The notes: generated from the sequence alone by a model not told the origin. A stretch of DNA of 58,286 nucleotides from an uncultured Traorella sp. (GCA_944324265.1 CALUVS010000010.1:1-58286), one strand, 5' to 3'. Shown: positions 27,570 to 36,188, counted from the first letter of the stretch. Made by a program: numbers and translations.

Positions 27570-28946
27570 ATGGCAAGATTCAATATACTGCATACAAATG
27601 ACGTTCATAGTTACATCGATGAGTATTATTCATTAGCACTTCAAATGCGTCAGCTGAAGGATGAAAATACATTCTATTTTGATGCAGGTGATTTTTGTGA
27701 CTTTATGGCTCCTGAGATGATGGGTACTTCCGGAGTATTTGGTATTGAATTATTGAAAATGCAGGATTGCGATGCATTATGTATTGGTAACAATGAAGGA
27801 AATGGCGGTTATGAAAATTTAGATGTTTTCTGTCAGTCAGGATTACCGGTTCTTTCATGCAATTTGCATAGTAATTCAAAAAAAGTATTACATAATAAAA
27901 AATCTATTATTGCAGATAAAAATGGCATTCGTTTTCTAATAATCGGTGTATCACCTGATAAAACATATAATGATTTTTTTGATTTAATGGGCATACATGC
28001 AGATGACGCAGAAAATGCAATTCAAAATGAAATCGAAGCAAATAAAGGAAAATATGATTTGTGCATCTTAATAAGTCATTTGGGAATTGAAAGAGATCGC
28101 CAGATAGCCAAAGAAAATCAAGCAATTAATATTATTATTGGCGGACATTCTCATACATGGATGGAAAAGTGTGAAAAAGTAGGGAACTGTTATATTCATC
28201 AGGCAGGAAACTTTGCAATGGGATTTGGGTATTGCAGTTTTGAATATGAGAATAAGCAATTACATTTACTGCATTCAGAAATTATAATGAATCATCATGA
28301 AGAGGATCAAAATAGAAAGAAAATTTATAATCAGCTGAGAACGAATGCAATTAATATTCTGAAACAGCCGATGTATGAACTTAGTGATGAGTTAGATCAT
28401 AGCTTGGTGGAGGAGAATACAATTACCAATTTAGTGACAGATGCTTTATATGATCAATTTGAATGTGATTGTGCATTATTAAGCAGCGGTCATTTTGAAC
28501 ATGGATTAAATTCAGGGCTAGTCAGTCAATGGGATATTTTAACAGCATCCCCTTCTCATCTAAATCCAACAAAAATAAAATTAAAGGGAAGTCAAATTCT
28601 CGAGGCATTGAAAATGAGTTTAGATAAGCAATATTGCCAATCAACAGCGAAAGGTCCGGGATTCAGAGGTCATTATAATGGTTTTTTATGTGTGTCACAT
28701 ATGAAAGTGATTGTAAAAGAAAAACAAATTGATCAAGTAATGATCAATGATCAGTTATTAGATGAAAAGAGAGACTATGTCGTTTGTACTTCAGACTTTT
28801 TGCAGCGCGGATCATCATATCCGCCATTAAAGAGCAATAGAGATGTAGCATATCGTGCAGAAATGCTCAGAAATTTATTGGAAGATGTGATTCAAAATGA
28901 AAATAAAATTAAAGTAGCTAAGACCAATCGATGGATTTATAAATAG
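27570..28946 (+). CDS. YunD-like metallophosphatase/5'-nucleotidase
   Basis: 458-residue cytoplasmic (no signal peptide) two-domain enzyme from ATG 27570 (AAAAGGAG upstream). The metallophosphoesterase domain has LHTNDVHSY, DAGDF, IGNNEG, LISHLG and GGHSHTW as metal ligands; the C-terminal 5_nucleotid_C domain (about 290-440) follows with LVTDALYD. GNNEG in place of GNHE is typical of the B. subtilis YunD subgroup, not a sign of damage. It hydrolyses nucleotides or related phosphoesters; substrate unknown. It is flanked on each side by a parS site. Confidence 0.88.
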   Translation: MARFNILHTNDVHSYIDEYYSLALQMRQLKDENTFYFDAGDFCDFMAPEMMGTSGVFGIELLKMQDCDALCIGNNEGNGGYENLDVFCQSGLPVLSCNLHSNSKKVLHNKKSIIADKNGIRFLIIGVSPDKTYNDFFDLMGIHADDAENAIQNEIEANKGKYDLCILISHLGIERDRQIAKENQAINIIIGGHSHTWMEKCEKVGNCYIHQAGNFAMGFGYCSFEYENKQLHLLHSEIIMNHHEEDQNRKKIYNQLRTNAINILKQPMYELSDELDHSLVEENTITNLVTDALYDQFECDCALLSSGHFEHGLNSGLVSQWDILTASPSHLNPTKIKLKGSQILEALKMSLDKQYCQSTAKGPGFRGHYNGFLCVSHMKVIVKEKQIDQVMINDQLLDEKRDYVVCTSDFLQRGSSYPPLKSNRDVAYRAEMLRNLLEDVIQNENKIKVAKTNRWIYK

Positions 28947-28962
28947 TGTTTCACGTGAAACA
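28947..28962. other. parS: parS site 2 (ParB/Spo0J binding)
   Basis: Second identical copy of TGTTTCACGTGAAACA, just after the YunD-like gene, 1,464 bp from the first. No parA/parB genes lie in the window. Confidence 0.93.
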
Positions 28963-28981
28963 TTATAATTGAAAAAGAAAG

Positions 28982-29010
28982 TTGCATTGAACAGAAAAGT
29001 AAGGTATAAT
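28982..29010 (+). promoter_or_regulatory. Promoter of SRP RNA
   Basis: TTGCAT (28982-28987), 17 bp, perfect TATAAT (29005-29010). Confidence 0.75.
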
Positions 29011-29014
29011 AAGA

Positions 29015-29098
29015 GGGCTATCACAATGGTATCTACTGAATCTGGTCAGGTCGGGAACGAAGCAGCCATAAGGGAGCTCTATCATGTGTGATAGTTTT
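29015..29098 (+). ncRNA. ffs: Signal recognition particle RNA, small bacterial type
   Basis: The conserved tip GGTCAGGTCGGGAACGAAGC (29044-29063) and the AGCAGCC loop partner are present; CTATCACA (29018-29025) pairs with TGTGATAG (29087-29094) to close the hairpin, followed by a T-run that ends transcription. About 80 nt, without an Alu domain, as in the short SRP RNAs. It scaffolds Ffh for cotranslational targeting. Located before tadA and dnaX as in Bacillus. Ends are estimated from promoter and stem. Confidence 0.92.
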
Positions 29099-29119
29099 TA
29101 TTTTATAGGCGGTGAGATT

Positions 29120-29575
29120 ATGAATGAAAAATATATGAAGATGGCCTTAAAGGAAGCACAAAAAGCCTATCAAGAAGATGAAGTTCCTATTGGTGCGATA
29201 ATTGTACAAAATGGAAAGGTAATAGCACGAGCTCATAATCAAAGAGAAACAAAGCAGCAAGCCAGTGCTCATGCGGAAATGCTGGCAATTCAAAAAGCCT
29301 GTAAGAAAACTGGATTTTGGCGTTTGGAAGACTGTGAAATGTATGTAACATTGGAACCATGTCCAATGTGTGCGGGAGCTATTCTGCAGTCACGTATCAA
29401 GAAAGTTGTTTATGGTGCCAAAGACCCAAAGGGCGGATGTATTGAATCATGTATGAAAATGTATGAGACCAAAGGATTTAATCATTATCCTGAAACTGAA
29501 TCAGGAATATTGCAGGAAGAATGTTCTCAAATTCTAAAAGATTTTTTCAAAGAGAAACGTAAGAAGCAGAGATGA
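29120..29575 (+). CDS. tadA: tRNA adenosine(34) deaminase
   Basis: 151 residues from ATG 29120 (AGGCGGTGAG upstream); an earlier in-frame ATG lies inside the SRP RNA and is rejected. It has the cytidine-deaminase-fold zinc site: HAEMLAIQ with the proton-shuttle Glu, and PCPMCAGAI with the two Cys ligands. It converts A34 to inosine in tRNA-Arg(ACG), an essential step. The conserved C-terminal recognition helix is basic (FFKEKRKKQR). Confidence 0.95.
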   Translation: MNEKYMKMALKEAQKAYQEDEVPIGAIIVQNGKVIARAHNQRETKQQASAHAEMLAIQKACKKTGFWRLEDCEMYVTLEPCPMCAGAILQSRIKKVVYGAKDPKGGCIESCMKMYETKGFNHYPETESGILQEECSQILKDFFKEKRKKQR

Positions 29576-29589
29576 ACCTCTGCTTTTTC
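29564..29589 (+). terminator. Terminator of tadA
   Basis: AGCAGAG, 6-nt loop, CTCTGCT and TTTTCT, overlapping the tadA stop codon. Confidence 0.8.
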
Positions 29590-29615
29590 TTATGGAGTTA
29601 TAAATGAGTTTTTGA

Positions 29616-29621
29616 TATAAT
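29616..29621 (+). promoter_or_regulatory. Extended -10 promoter of dnaX operon
   Basis: TGATATAAT, perfect -10 with TG extension, 24 bp before the dnaX ATG. Confidence 0.55.
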
Positions 29622-29644
29622 AATAGACGGAAAGCAGGTGTTTT

Positions 29645-31348
29645 ATGGCATACAAAGCGTTATATAGAACTTATCGGCCAACATGCTTTGAAGAAGTTGC
29701 TGGTCAGAAACACATTGTGAGAACATTGCAGAATGCAGTTCTTCACGATAAAATAGCCCATGCATATTTGTTCTGCGGTCCAAGAGGAACAGGAAAAACA
29801 TCTATTGCCAAAATATTTGCGAAACTGATCAACTGTGAACAAAACAATGAGAAACCTTGCGGTGTTTGTCCGAATTGTATTGCTTTTCAGCAGGGAACAC
29901 ATCCTGATATTATTGAAATAGATGCCGCAAGCAATAATGGTGTGGATGAAGTCCGAGAATTGATTGAAAAAGTTAAATATGCACCTATGCTTGGTAAATA
30001 TAAAATTTATATTATCGATGAAGTTCATATGATGTCTGCCGGAGCGTTCAATGCGTTATTAAAAACGATTGAAGAACCACCGGCACATGTCATTTTTATA
30101 TTTGCTACTACAGATCCGCATAAAGTGCTGCCGACAATTCTTTCTCGATGCCAGCGTTATGATTTTACAAAAGTCGGAATGAAGGACATGCTTGAGGCAA
30201 TGAAGCGTATACTAGATAAAGAGAAAATCAATTATGAAGAAAATGCACTTCGTTTGATTTGTCAACTAGCGGACGGCGGAATGAGAGATGCTTTAAGTAT
30301 ACTGGATCAAGTCATTGCTTATGCTCAGGATGATATTCAGACTGAACATGTCAATGATATATATGGAATCATCACAACAGATGAAAAAATTCAGCTGTTA
30401 GAAATGGTTGGAAAAAAACAGGTAAGTGAATTGATGTCAAAGGTCAATGATCTTAACAATCGAGGCATTGATTTAAAACGTACAACGATGGAATTAATTG
30501 AGATTCTGAAAGAAACGATTATTCATGACTATACACATGATGTCAATTTGCTTCAGATATGCACTGAAGATCAAATTGCAAAAGCAAAAATTGATAAAAC
30601 AACGAAAGCTCGATTAAAAATGATTGATATGCTGATTGAAGCATATGATAAATATCGCTTTTCTTCCAGTGTAAGCTCATATTTTGAAGTCTGCTTATTA
30701 AATATGATGCAGGAAGAAAGTGATGTTCCTGTTTATCAGGCGCCAAAAGAGACGACATTTATTCTGGATGAAGTTCCTGTGAAACGAATGAATGAACCAG
30801 AAGACGTGAAATCAATCCGCATCGAAAAGCCAAAGCCAGAAGTCAAAGAAGAAATAAAAATAGAAATTGAAGAACCAATCATAAATAAAAAAGTACAGCG
30901 TGGACTTGAAAATAGTTATGTGATAAGATTATTGGTAGGCGCAAATAAGAAGAATAAAGCAGATGACATGCAGAAATTGAAATATTTATCCGAATATTAC
31001 ATGAATCCGCATTGGGCAAAATATGCGAATTTACTGCGCGACTCAAAACTTGTCGCCAGCGGAGACAGCTATATGGTTGTGGCAGTAGACAATCAGGCAA
31101 TGGCTAATGAAATCAATGAACTGGACAGCAATAATGAGTTTGGCGATTTCATGGAAGTCTTACTGCAGAAGAAAAAGAAAGTATTCGGTATTACAAGCAG
31201 TCAGCAGACAGCAGTTATTCAGGAATTTGTGCGATTGCAGAAACTGGGTGAATTGCCGGAACCAGTTTCGTTTGATGATGAAATTAATCAAGTTGAATTA
31301 GTAACCAATTTATTTGGTGAAGGAAATGTAACAATAACGGAGGATTAA
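29645..31348 (+). CDS. dnaX: DNA polymerase III subunit gamma/tau
   Basis: 567-residue clamp-loader ATPase. Walker A GPRGTGKTSIAKIFA (about 45), a zinc module with Cys in CEQNNEKPCGVCPNC, Walker B IIDEVHMMS and the sensor-1 ILSRCQRYDF follow; domain III runs to about 360. The C-terminal 200 residues form the variable tau part binding DnaB and polymerase. It heads a dnaX-ebfC-recR operon with gaps of 4 and -1 bp. Confidence 0.96.
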   Translation: MAYKALYRTYRPTCFEEVAGQKHIVRTLQNAVLHDKIAHAYLFCGPRGTGKTSIAKIFAKLINCEQNNEKPCGVCPNCIAFQQGTHPDIIEIDAASNNGVDEVRELIEKVKYAPMLGKYKIYIIDEVHMMSAGAFNALLKTIEEPPAHVIFIFATTDPHKVLPTILSRCQRYDFTKVGMKDMLEAMKRILDKEKINYEENALRLICQLADGGMRDALSILDQVIAYAQDDIQTEHVNDIYGIITTDEKIQLLEMVGKKQVSELMSKVNDLNNRGIDLKRTTMELIEILKETIIHDYTHDVNLLQICTEDQIAKAKIDKTTKARLKMIDMLIEAYDKYRFSSSVSSYFEVCLLNMMQEESDVPVYQAPKETTFILDEVPVKRMNEPEDVKSIRIEKPKPEVKEEIKIEIEEPIINKKVQRGLENSYVIRLLVGANKKNKADDMQKLKYLSEYYMNPHWAKYANLLRDSKLVASGDSYMVVAVDNQAMANEINELDSNNEFGDFMEVLLQKKKKVFGITSSQQTAVIQEFVRLQKLGELPEPVSFDDEINQVELVTNLFGEGNVTITED

Positions 31349-31352
31349 AGAA

Positions 31353-31661
31353 ATGAATATTCAAATGTTAATGAAACAGGCACAGAAAATGCAGCAGGAA
31401 TTAACAAAAAAAGAAGCAGAATTGAAAGGAAGACATTATGAAGGACGTGCAGCCGATGGACAGGTTGTCGTTGATATCAAAGGAGATTTAAAAATTACTA
31501 AAATTGATATTGCTGATGAATTAATTGCAGAAAATGATAAAGATTTAATGGCAGACTTAATTGCTCTTGCAGTAAACGAAGCAATCGAAAAAGCAGTAAC
31601 AGAAAAGAATGCTGTTATGAATGACCTTACTGGAGGAGTAAAAGTTCCAGGGATGTTCTAA
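31353..31661 (+). CDS. ebfC: Nucleoid-associated protein YbaB/EbfC
   Basis: 102-residue YbaB/EbfC-family DNA-binding protein. N-terminal amphipathic helix NIQMLMKQAQKMQQEL, then VVDIKGDLKITKIDI and the C-terminal DLTGGVKVPGMF that characterise the family. It forms tweezer-like dimers. Always found between dnaX and recR; its last base is shared with the recR start (TAATG). Confidence 0.95.
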   Translation: MNIQMLMKQAQKMQQELTKKEAELKGRHYEGRAADGQVVVDIKGDLKITKIDIADELIAENDKDLMADLIALAVNEAIEKAVTEKNAVMNDLTGGVKVPGMF

Positions 31662-32254
31662 TGTATCCAAAATCATTTGAAGCATTGGTCGACTGCTTTC
31701 GCAGATTGCCGGGAGTTGGTTTGAAAAGTGCAGAGAGATATGCTTTTGAATATCTGAAATGGTCAAAAGAAGATGTCGATGAATTTATCAAACAGTTGTC
31801 TTATGCAAAGGCTCATTTGAAAACCTGCAGAATATGCGGGAATCTGGCAGAGGATGAATTATGTCCGATATGTCAGGATGTTCATCGTGATACGTCTATG
31901 ATTTGTGTTGTAGAATCTATTCCGGATGTCATTGCAATGGAAAAAACACAGGAATACAAAGGACTCTATCATGTGTTAGGCGGAGTCATTTCAACTTCTA
32001 AAGGAATTATGCCGGAAGATCTGAATATAGATTCATTATTTGATCGTATTACTGAAAATGTAAAGGAAGTTATTTTAGCTACCAATCCGACTGTTGAAGG
32101 AGAAACAACTTCTTTGTATTTATCTAAATTATTAGAAAGCAAAAATGTCAATGTAACACGCATTGCGCATGGAATTCCGATGGGCGGACATTTGGATTAT
32201 GCTGATGAATTAACATTGATCAAAGCAATGGAAGGAAGAAAGAAGATGGGATAA
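31661..32254 (+). CDS. recR: Recombination mediator RecR
   Basis: 197 residues. A helix-hairpin-helix (FRRLPGVGLKSAERYAFE), a four-Cys zinc finger (CRICGNLAEDELCPIC) and a TOPRIM domain (ICVVESIPDVIAME, then GGVISTSKGIMPEDL) appear in the standard order. Works with RecF (20400) and RecO in gap repair. End of the dnaX operon; terminator follows. Confidence 0.97.
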   Translation: MYPKSFEALVDCFRRLPGVGLKSAERYAFEYLKWSKEDVDEFIKQLSYAKAHLKTCRICGNLAEDELCPICQDVHRDTSMICVVESIPDVIAMEKTQEYKGLYHVLGGVISTSKGIMPEDLNIDSLFDRITENVKEVILATNPTVEGETTSLYLSKLLESKNVNVTRIAHGIPMGGHLDYADELTLIKAMEGRKKMG

Positions 32255-32267
32255 CCATCTTTTTTTC
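32243..32267 (+). terminator. Terminator of dnaX-ebfC-recR
   Basis: AAGATGG, GATAA loop, CCATCTT with a run of seven T. Confidence 0.88.
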
Positions 32268-32349
32268 ATAAACAGAATATTATGACGATAGTGTCAGCGT
32301 GACTGAAATGGTCCTATGGTATAATGAAAACAAGAAAAGGGGTGAAAAA

Positions 32350-32619
32350 ATGATTTTATCGGCATTGTCTTATGTACCCAATAAAAAGGTTGTAAAGGAT
32401 TTAGGAATGATATTTGCTTATGATGATTCTATTCGCATGTTTCGCGGAACCTTTGGATTATTGGATCTGCAGGATTCAGTAGAAAAAGCAAAAGAAAGAC
32501 TTGCAGAAGAAGCAACAAAAATGGGTGCTGATGCTGTTTTAGGTATAAGTTTTGATTTACGCGATGTAACAAAGATTATATTGATGGGAAGTGCAGTTAT
32601 CTTAGAAGATGAAGAATAG
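32350..32619 (+). CDS. YbjQ/UPF0145-family small protein
   Basis: 89 residues from ATG 32350 (AAAAGGGGTG upstream; an in-frame ATG 17 codons earlier lies at the -10 promoter). The pattern MILSALSYVPNKKVVKDLG, then KERLAEEATKMGADAVLGISFD and MGSAVILED matches the YbjQ (DUF74) family of pentamer-forming small proteins, sometimes called heavy-metal-binding, without firm function. An extended -10 promoter (TGGTATAAT) precedes it. Likely monocistronic. Confidence 0.78.
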   Translation: MILSALSYVPNKKVVKDLGMIFAYDDSIRMFRGTFGLLDLQDSVEKAKERLAEEATKMGADAVLGISFDLRDVTKIILMGSAVILEDEE

Positions 32620-32718
32620 ACAAGAGTTGTCTCATTAAATAAAAATGGTCATTGCTCGCTTTGTGTCCTGTTATGAAGAGAAATTCTGCAGTATGCTGAT
32701 TTCAGAAAGGAGATAAAA

Positions 32719-33243
32719 ATGAATCAAGAAAAAATAGGAAATTTTCTCAAACAGCTTCGTAAAGAAAAAAATTTAACCCAAGAACAGCTGGCGGAACAAT
32801 TCAATGTTTCCCGAAGAACCGTATCACGCTGGGAGACAGGAAATAATATGCCAGATCTTGGTCTTTTAATAGAAATGTCAGATTATTATGAAGTTAGTTT
32901 AAGGGAATTGCTTGATGGAGAAAGAAAGAGCGAGAAAATGAACAAAGAACTAGAAGAAACTGTATTGAAAGTGGCAGATTACAGCAATGATGAAAAACAA
33001 AGATTATTGCATCGCATGCATTATTTATTGATTATCGGATTCATCGGATTTATGATTTCGATGATCATTGAAGCGATGAATTTAGGTCACATCTCACCTT
33101 ATCAAGAAATTTCGGATTTTGGGCTTGGATTAGCTTTTGGTACGATGATTGTCCAAATTATATTTACAAGCAAATACGAAGCAAAAATTCGAGCATTTAA
33201 GATGCGACTGCTGAAGAAAATGAAGAAAAAAGAGTTCAATTGA
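32719..33243 (+). CDS. XRE-family regulator with membrane anchor
   Basis: 174 residues. An N-terminal Cro/C1-type helix-turn-helix (about 8-62: LRKEKNLTQEQLAEQFNVS, RRTVSRWETGNNMPDLG) is followed by a linker and two predicted membrane helices (about 100-118 and 130-152), ending in a very basic tail. Membrane-tethered XRE regulators of this layout are common in Firmicutes. Shine-Dalgarno AAAGGAG. Target unknown. Confidence 0.85.
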   Translation: MNQEKIGNFLKQLRKEKNLTQEQLAEQFNVSRRTVSRWETGNNMPDLGLLIEMSDYYEVSLRELLDGERKSEKMNKELEETVLKVADYSNDEKQRLLHRMHYLLIIGFIGFMISMIIEAMNLGHISPYQEISDFGLGLAFGTMIVQIIFTSKYEAKIRAFKMRLLKKMKKKEFN

Positions 33244-33255
33244 GAACTCTTTATA
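33227..33255. terminator. Bidirectional terminator
   Basis: AAAGAGTTC, short loop, GAACTCTTT. The T-run is good on the minus strand (TTTTTTCTTC) and weak on the plus strand; it overlaps the stop of the XRE gene and serves the convergent DUF1294 gene. Confidence 0.7.
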
Positions 33256-33285
33256 TTCAAGTAATATGTATCAAAATAACTGTAT

Positions 33286-33564
33286 TTATATATAGTAATA
33301 AATCATTAAGAGAATAATGATATTCCATATCACAGCTAAGGGAAGACCATATTTAAACTTTGGTTTCTTTGTTTTATGATGAAAGATCTTCATGCCTAAC
33401 AAGCCGCCGATGCCTCCGCCGCAAAAGGCCATTCCTAATAAGAAATTTTCCGGAATTCGAAAGGCGTGGTGAATGGCATAACGTTTATCAGCGCCCATGA
33501 AAAAGAAAGTAAGCAGGTTGATCAATATCAAATAAATAATCAGAAAAGGAATCATCTTTGGCAC
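33286..33564 (-). CDS. DUF1294 small membrane protein
   Basis: 92-residue protein with three hydrophobic helices. The DUF1294 signature is clear: MGADKRYAIHHAFRIPENFLL, CGGGIGGLLGMKIFHHKTKK, then a final helix. Role unknown. Overlaps the end of the CYTH gene by 13 nt, so cotranscribed with it. Confidence 0.85.
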   Translation of the reverse strand: MPKMIPFLIIYLILINLLTFFFMGADKRYAIHHAFRIPENFLLGMAFCGGGIGGLLGMKIFHHKTKKPKFKYGLPLAVIWNIIILLMIYYYI

Positions 33565-34091
33565 GCCCTTGCAATTTTGCTTTTACAATTCTTTGTGTAT
33601 GCAGCACCAATTGGCTTTAATATCTCATTGAATTGAGCAATTCCATTATGAGGATGTTTATATTCATATTCAATTTCATAATCCTTGGTATTGTTGTATT
33701 CGTTGATATCAAAGCATAGTTCCGCATCCGGAAGTTCAATAACAGCTCGATATGTTGTCAATTCACCGATTTGATGCAATTCACCGTGAATCCCTAATTC
33801 AGATAACAATTGATGAATTTCCGGTGTATTTAAATCACCTGCAGAATTGCCATGCACATAACATTCATGTTCATTGCGTCCGTTAATATCAGGAGTCTTG
33901 CAGGTAAATAAATAGGTATTTTCTTTTTGACGAATACGCATAGAGCATTTCATCTTTTTCAACTGATCATCTTCCGTATCAAAATAAGTATTCACTTGCT
34001 TGACAAAAGTAAGATCATAAGAAGCACATAATGTTTTAAATTGATCTTCAGTTAATAAAATTTTTAATTCAGTTTCAACGTTTGATTTCAT
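33552..34091 (-). CDS. CYTH domain-containing phosphatase-like protein
   Basis: 179 residues from ATG 34091, preceded by GGTGGTGA; an in-frame ATG at 34103 falls in that Shine-Dalgarno. The CYTH tunnel fold begins with the ExExK motif (ETELK) and continues with alternating charged strands: SMRIRQKE, TCKTP, DINEYNNTKDYEIEYEY and, near the end, NCKSKIARA. Members hydrolyse triphosphates (thiamine triphosphate, inorganic tripolyphosphate) or bind nucleotides; similar to B. subtilis YjbK, which is linked to nadK as here on the opposite strand. Confidence 0.85.
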   Translation of the reverse strand: MKSNVETELKILLTEDQFKTLCASYDLTFVKQVNTYFDTEDDQLKKMKCSMRIRQKENTYLFTCKTPDINGRNEHECYVHGNSAGDLNTPEIHQLLSELGIHGELHQIGELTTYRAVIELPDAELCFDINEYNNTKDYEIEYEYKHPHNGIAQFNEILKPIGAAYTKNCKSKIARACQR

Positions 34092-34114
34092 AGTCACCAC
34101 CATCTACTTTATGT

Positions 34115-34120
34115 TACAAT
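34115..34120 (+). promoter_or_regulatory. Extended -10 promoter of nadK
   Basis: TGTTACAAT, 28 bp before the ATG at 34148. Confidence 0.5.
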
Positions 34121-34147
34121 AGATACTAGTGAAAAGGAAGTGTTCTG

Positions 34148-34921
34148 ATGAAAAAGTTTGCGATTGCAGCTAAAAAAGATGAAATATCTTATGCATTAGA
34201 ATCAAAGATGAAAGCAGCCTTGATTCAAGCCGGTTGGCAGGAAGATAAACAATCACCGGAAATAGTCTTATGCATTGGCGGTGACGGAACTTTCTTATAT
34301 GCCGTTCATAAGTATATGCACTTATCCAATCAGGTAAGTTTTTTAGGCATCCATACTGGAACATTGGGCTTCTTTACTGATTATACCAAAGATGAAGCAG
34401 AAGAATGCATTCATGATTTGTTATCGAAGACACCTGTATTTCGTGAAGTATCTTTGCTTGAAATACAATGTGATAACAAAGAGAAAGTCTATGCACTCAA
34501 TGAAATGCGCATAGAAAATATTATTCGTACACAAGAATTGGATGTCATGATTGATGAGGAACATTTTGAAATATTCCGAGGTACTGGAATGTGTGTCTGC
34601 ACGCAATCAGGGTCAACGGCATACAATCGTTCATTGAGAGGTGCTGTGATCGAACAAGACCTGAATTTGATTCAGCTGCATGAAATTACAGGGATCCATC
34701 ATCATAAATATCATTCTTTAGGTGTTCCGTTTGTTTTAAACAGCAATCGAAAGATCACCTTTACAAGCAATGATTTTACAAATGCCTTCCTTTGTTATGA
34801 TTTTTTGAATCAGGCATTGGATGATGTTCATCAAATTCGTGTTCAGTTAAGTGATAAAAAAATTCAATTAGCTAAATATCGTGAAATACCATATTTAAAA
34901 AGATTGAAAAGCTTATATTAA
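34148..34921 (+). CDS. nadK: NAD kinase
   Basis: 257-residue ATP-NAD kinase making NADP+. Signature GGDGTFLYAVHKY with the catalytic Asp (about residue 43), followed by GIHTGTLGFFTDY and ALNEMRIEN; CTQSGSTAYNRSLRGA marks the NAD-binding domain. Shine-Dalgarno AAAAGGAAG. Divergent from CYTH-DUF1294, convergent with the rodA/ftsW-type gene. Confidence 0.95.
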   Translation: MKKFAIAAKKDEISYALESKMKAALIQAGWQEDKQSPEIVLCIGGDGTFLYAVHKYMHLSNQVSFLGIHTGTLGFFTDYTKDEAEECIHDLLSKTPVFREVSLLEIQCDNKEKVYALNEMRIENIIRTQELDVMIDEEHFEIFRGTGMCVCTQSGSTAYNRSLRGAVIEQDLNLIQLHEITGIHHHKYHSLGVPFVLNSNRKITFTSNDFTNAFLCYDFLNQALDDVHQIRVQLSDKKIQLAKYREIPYLKRLKSLY

Positions 34922-34963
34922 AAAAAGCGGTTATGTTATTCGTAAACATAATCGCTTAATTTT
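34922..34963. terminator. Bidirectional terminator between nadK and SEDS gene
   Basis: AGCGGTTATGTT and AACATAATCGCT form a long stem (about 34927-34957) with A-run before and T-run after, shared by the two convergent genes. Confidence 0.85.
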
Positions 34964-36144
34964 TTTGCTTTTGCACTGGCATTCAAGATAAATCCCAAAG
35001 CTATAAAATAAGATAATAGGGAAGAACCACCATAGGAGATAAACGGCAAGGTAATACCGGTAATCGGCAATAAACCGATCACCATGCCAATGTTTTGAAT
35101 CTGCTGGAAAACAATCATTCCTAAAAATCCAATTAACATATATTTCTCATTCATATTTTTGGTTGTCGTCAAAATACGATAAATTCTGAAATCAAGTGCA
35201 AAACATAATACTAACAGAAACATAGATCCGATCCAGCCAAAAGTCTGACCGAAAACCACAAAGATCAAATCCGTATTTGCTTCAGAGATAGCAATAGTAT
35301 GCGGCTGAAGACCAACTCCGGAGAAACCTGCAGATCCCAAGGCCAATAAAGCAGTATAGAGCTGATGTCCTTGATTCAGATAAGTTTCCTCCGGATAAAA
35401 CCAGCCATCAATACGATTTAATTTATATCCAAGCAAAGATTCCAAAAGAGGACGCTGATAAAAATAGAGATATAAGAAAATCAATACGGCAGCTATAGCA
35501 ATGCTTGCACCTACGATAAACCATTCTTTTCTAATTCCTGAACATAAAACCATAAATACAATTGCTACAAAAATAATTAAAAATATACCGGTATCCGGCT
35601 GAATTAAAATCAATAATAACGGAACAATTGCCGGCTTTAAGACCTTTTTAAATAAACTGATGTCTTCTTCAAAACTATTTTCAATCTTATTTTGATTATG
35701 TTCATCAATAATCAATGCAGTTTTGATCACCAATACAATTTTCATGAATTCACTTGGCTGAAGATTGCCGACTCCCGGAATGGTAAACCATGAAATAGCT
35801 CCGTTGATCTCTCGAATCAATCCTCCGGGAAAATGACTGCCGGTAAAGTTATATAAAATTCGGTCTAAAAATAAGACGATTAGCATGACAAGCAATATCC
35901 AATAAACAATCTGGATGAAATCATATAAAGATTCATTGCCGAAATACATGATGACAATAACCGCAGCACAACAGATAACCAGCCATTCAATCTGAGTTGT
36001 CACAATATTGGATTGATAAGCAGGAATAAGTTTTAATGAAGAATAAATTGCGATGAGACTTGAAATGGTCAATAGTGCTACGACCGCAATTAAAATAAAA
36101 TCAAATCGTTTCGGCTCTTTTACTTTAGACAGTTCTTGTTTCAT
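34936..36144 (-). CDS. FtsW/RodA/SpoVE-family SEDS glycosyltransferase
   Basis: About 402 residues with ten predicted membrane helices. Conserved SEDS elements: LQPSEFMKIVLVI, PDTGIFLIIF, GVGLQPHTIAISEANTDLIF and LPFISYGGSSLLSYF. These proteins polymerise lipid II into glycan strands with a partner class B PBP; ISYGG is nearer RodA than FtsW, but no elongasome gene is adjacent to decide. The ATG at 36144 has no Shine-Dalgarno directly before it; AAGGTGG lies further up at about 36180, separated from the ATG by a perfect inverted repeat. A GTG at 36180 is the alternative start. Confidence 0.9.
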   Translation of the reverse strand: MKQELSKVKEPKRFDFILIAVVALLTISSLIAIYSSLKLIPAYQSNIVTTQIEWLVICCAAVIVIMYFGNESLYDFIQIVYWILLVMLIVLFLDRILYNFTGSHFPGGLIREINGAISWFTIPGVGNLQPSEFMKIVLVIKTALIIDEHNQNKIENSFEEDISLFKKVLKPAIVPLLLILIQPDTGIFLIIFVAIVFMVLCSGIRKEWFIVGASIAIAAVLIFLYLYFYQRPLLESLLGYKLNRIDGWFYPEETYLNQGHQLYTALLALGSAGFSGVGLQPHTIAISEANTDLIFVVFGQTFGWIGSMFLLVLCFALDFRIYRILTTTKNMNEKYMLIGFLGMIVFQQIQNIGMVIGLLPITGITLPFISYGGSSLLSYFIALGFILNASAKAKKLSDYVYE

Positions 36145-36150
36145 ATAAAT

Positions 36151-36171
36151 AATTACGAGAATATCGTAATT
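36151..36171 (-). promoter_or_regulatory. Inverted repeat between Shine-Dalgarno and ATG of SEDS gene
   Basis: AATTACGA (36151-36158) and TCGTAATT (36164-36171) with a 5-nt loop. Folded in mRNA it would bring the upstream AAGGTGG to about 11 nt from the ATG. Confidence 0.45.
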
Positions 36172-36188
36172 TACGACCACCTTTCTGT

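Noticed and set aside
27570-28946. GNNEG instead of GNHE in the phosphoesterase as a dead active site
   Set aside because: This change is characteristic of the YunD subgroup; other metal ligands are present.
29084-29119. Upstream start for tadA
   Set aside because: It falls within the SRP RNA 3' stem; the ATG at 29120 has its own Shine-Dalgarno.
30410-30420. A-run in dnaX as a programmed frameshift site for a gamma subunit
   Set aside because: A -1 shift at this heptamer meets a stop after about three codons, too early to keep clamp-loader domain III. No better slippery site with a following hairpin was seen.
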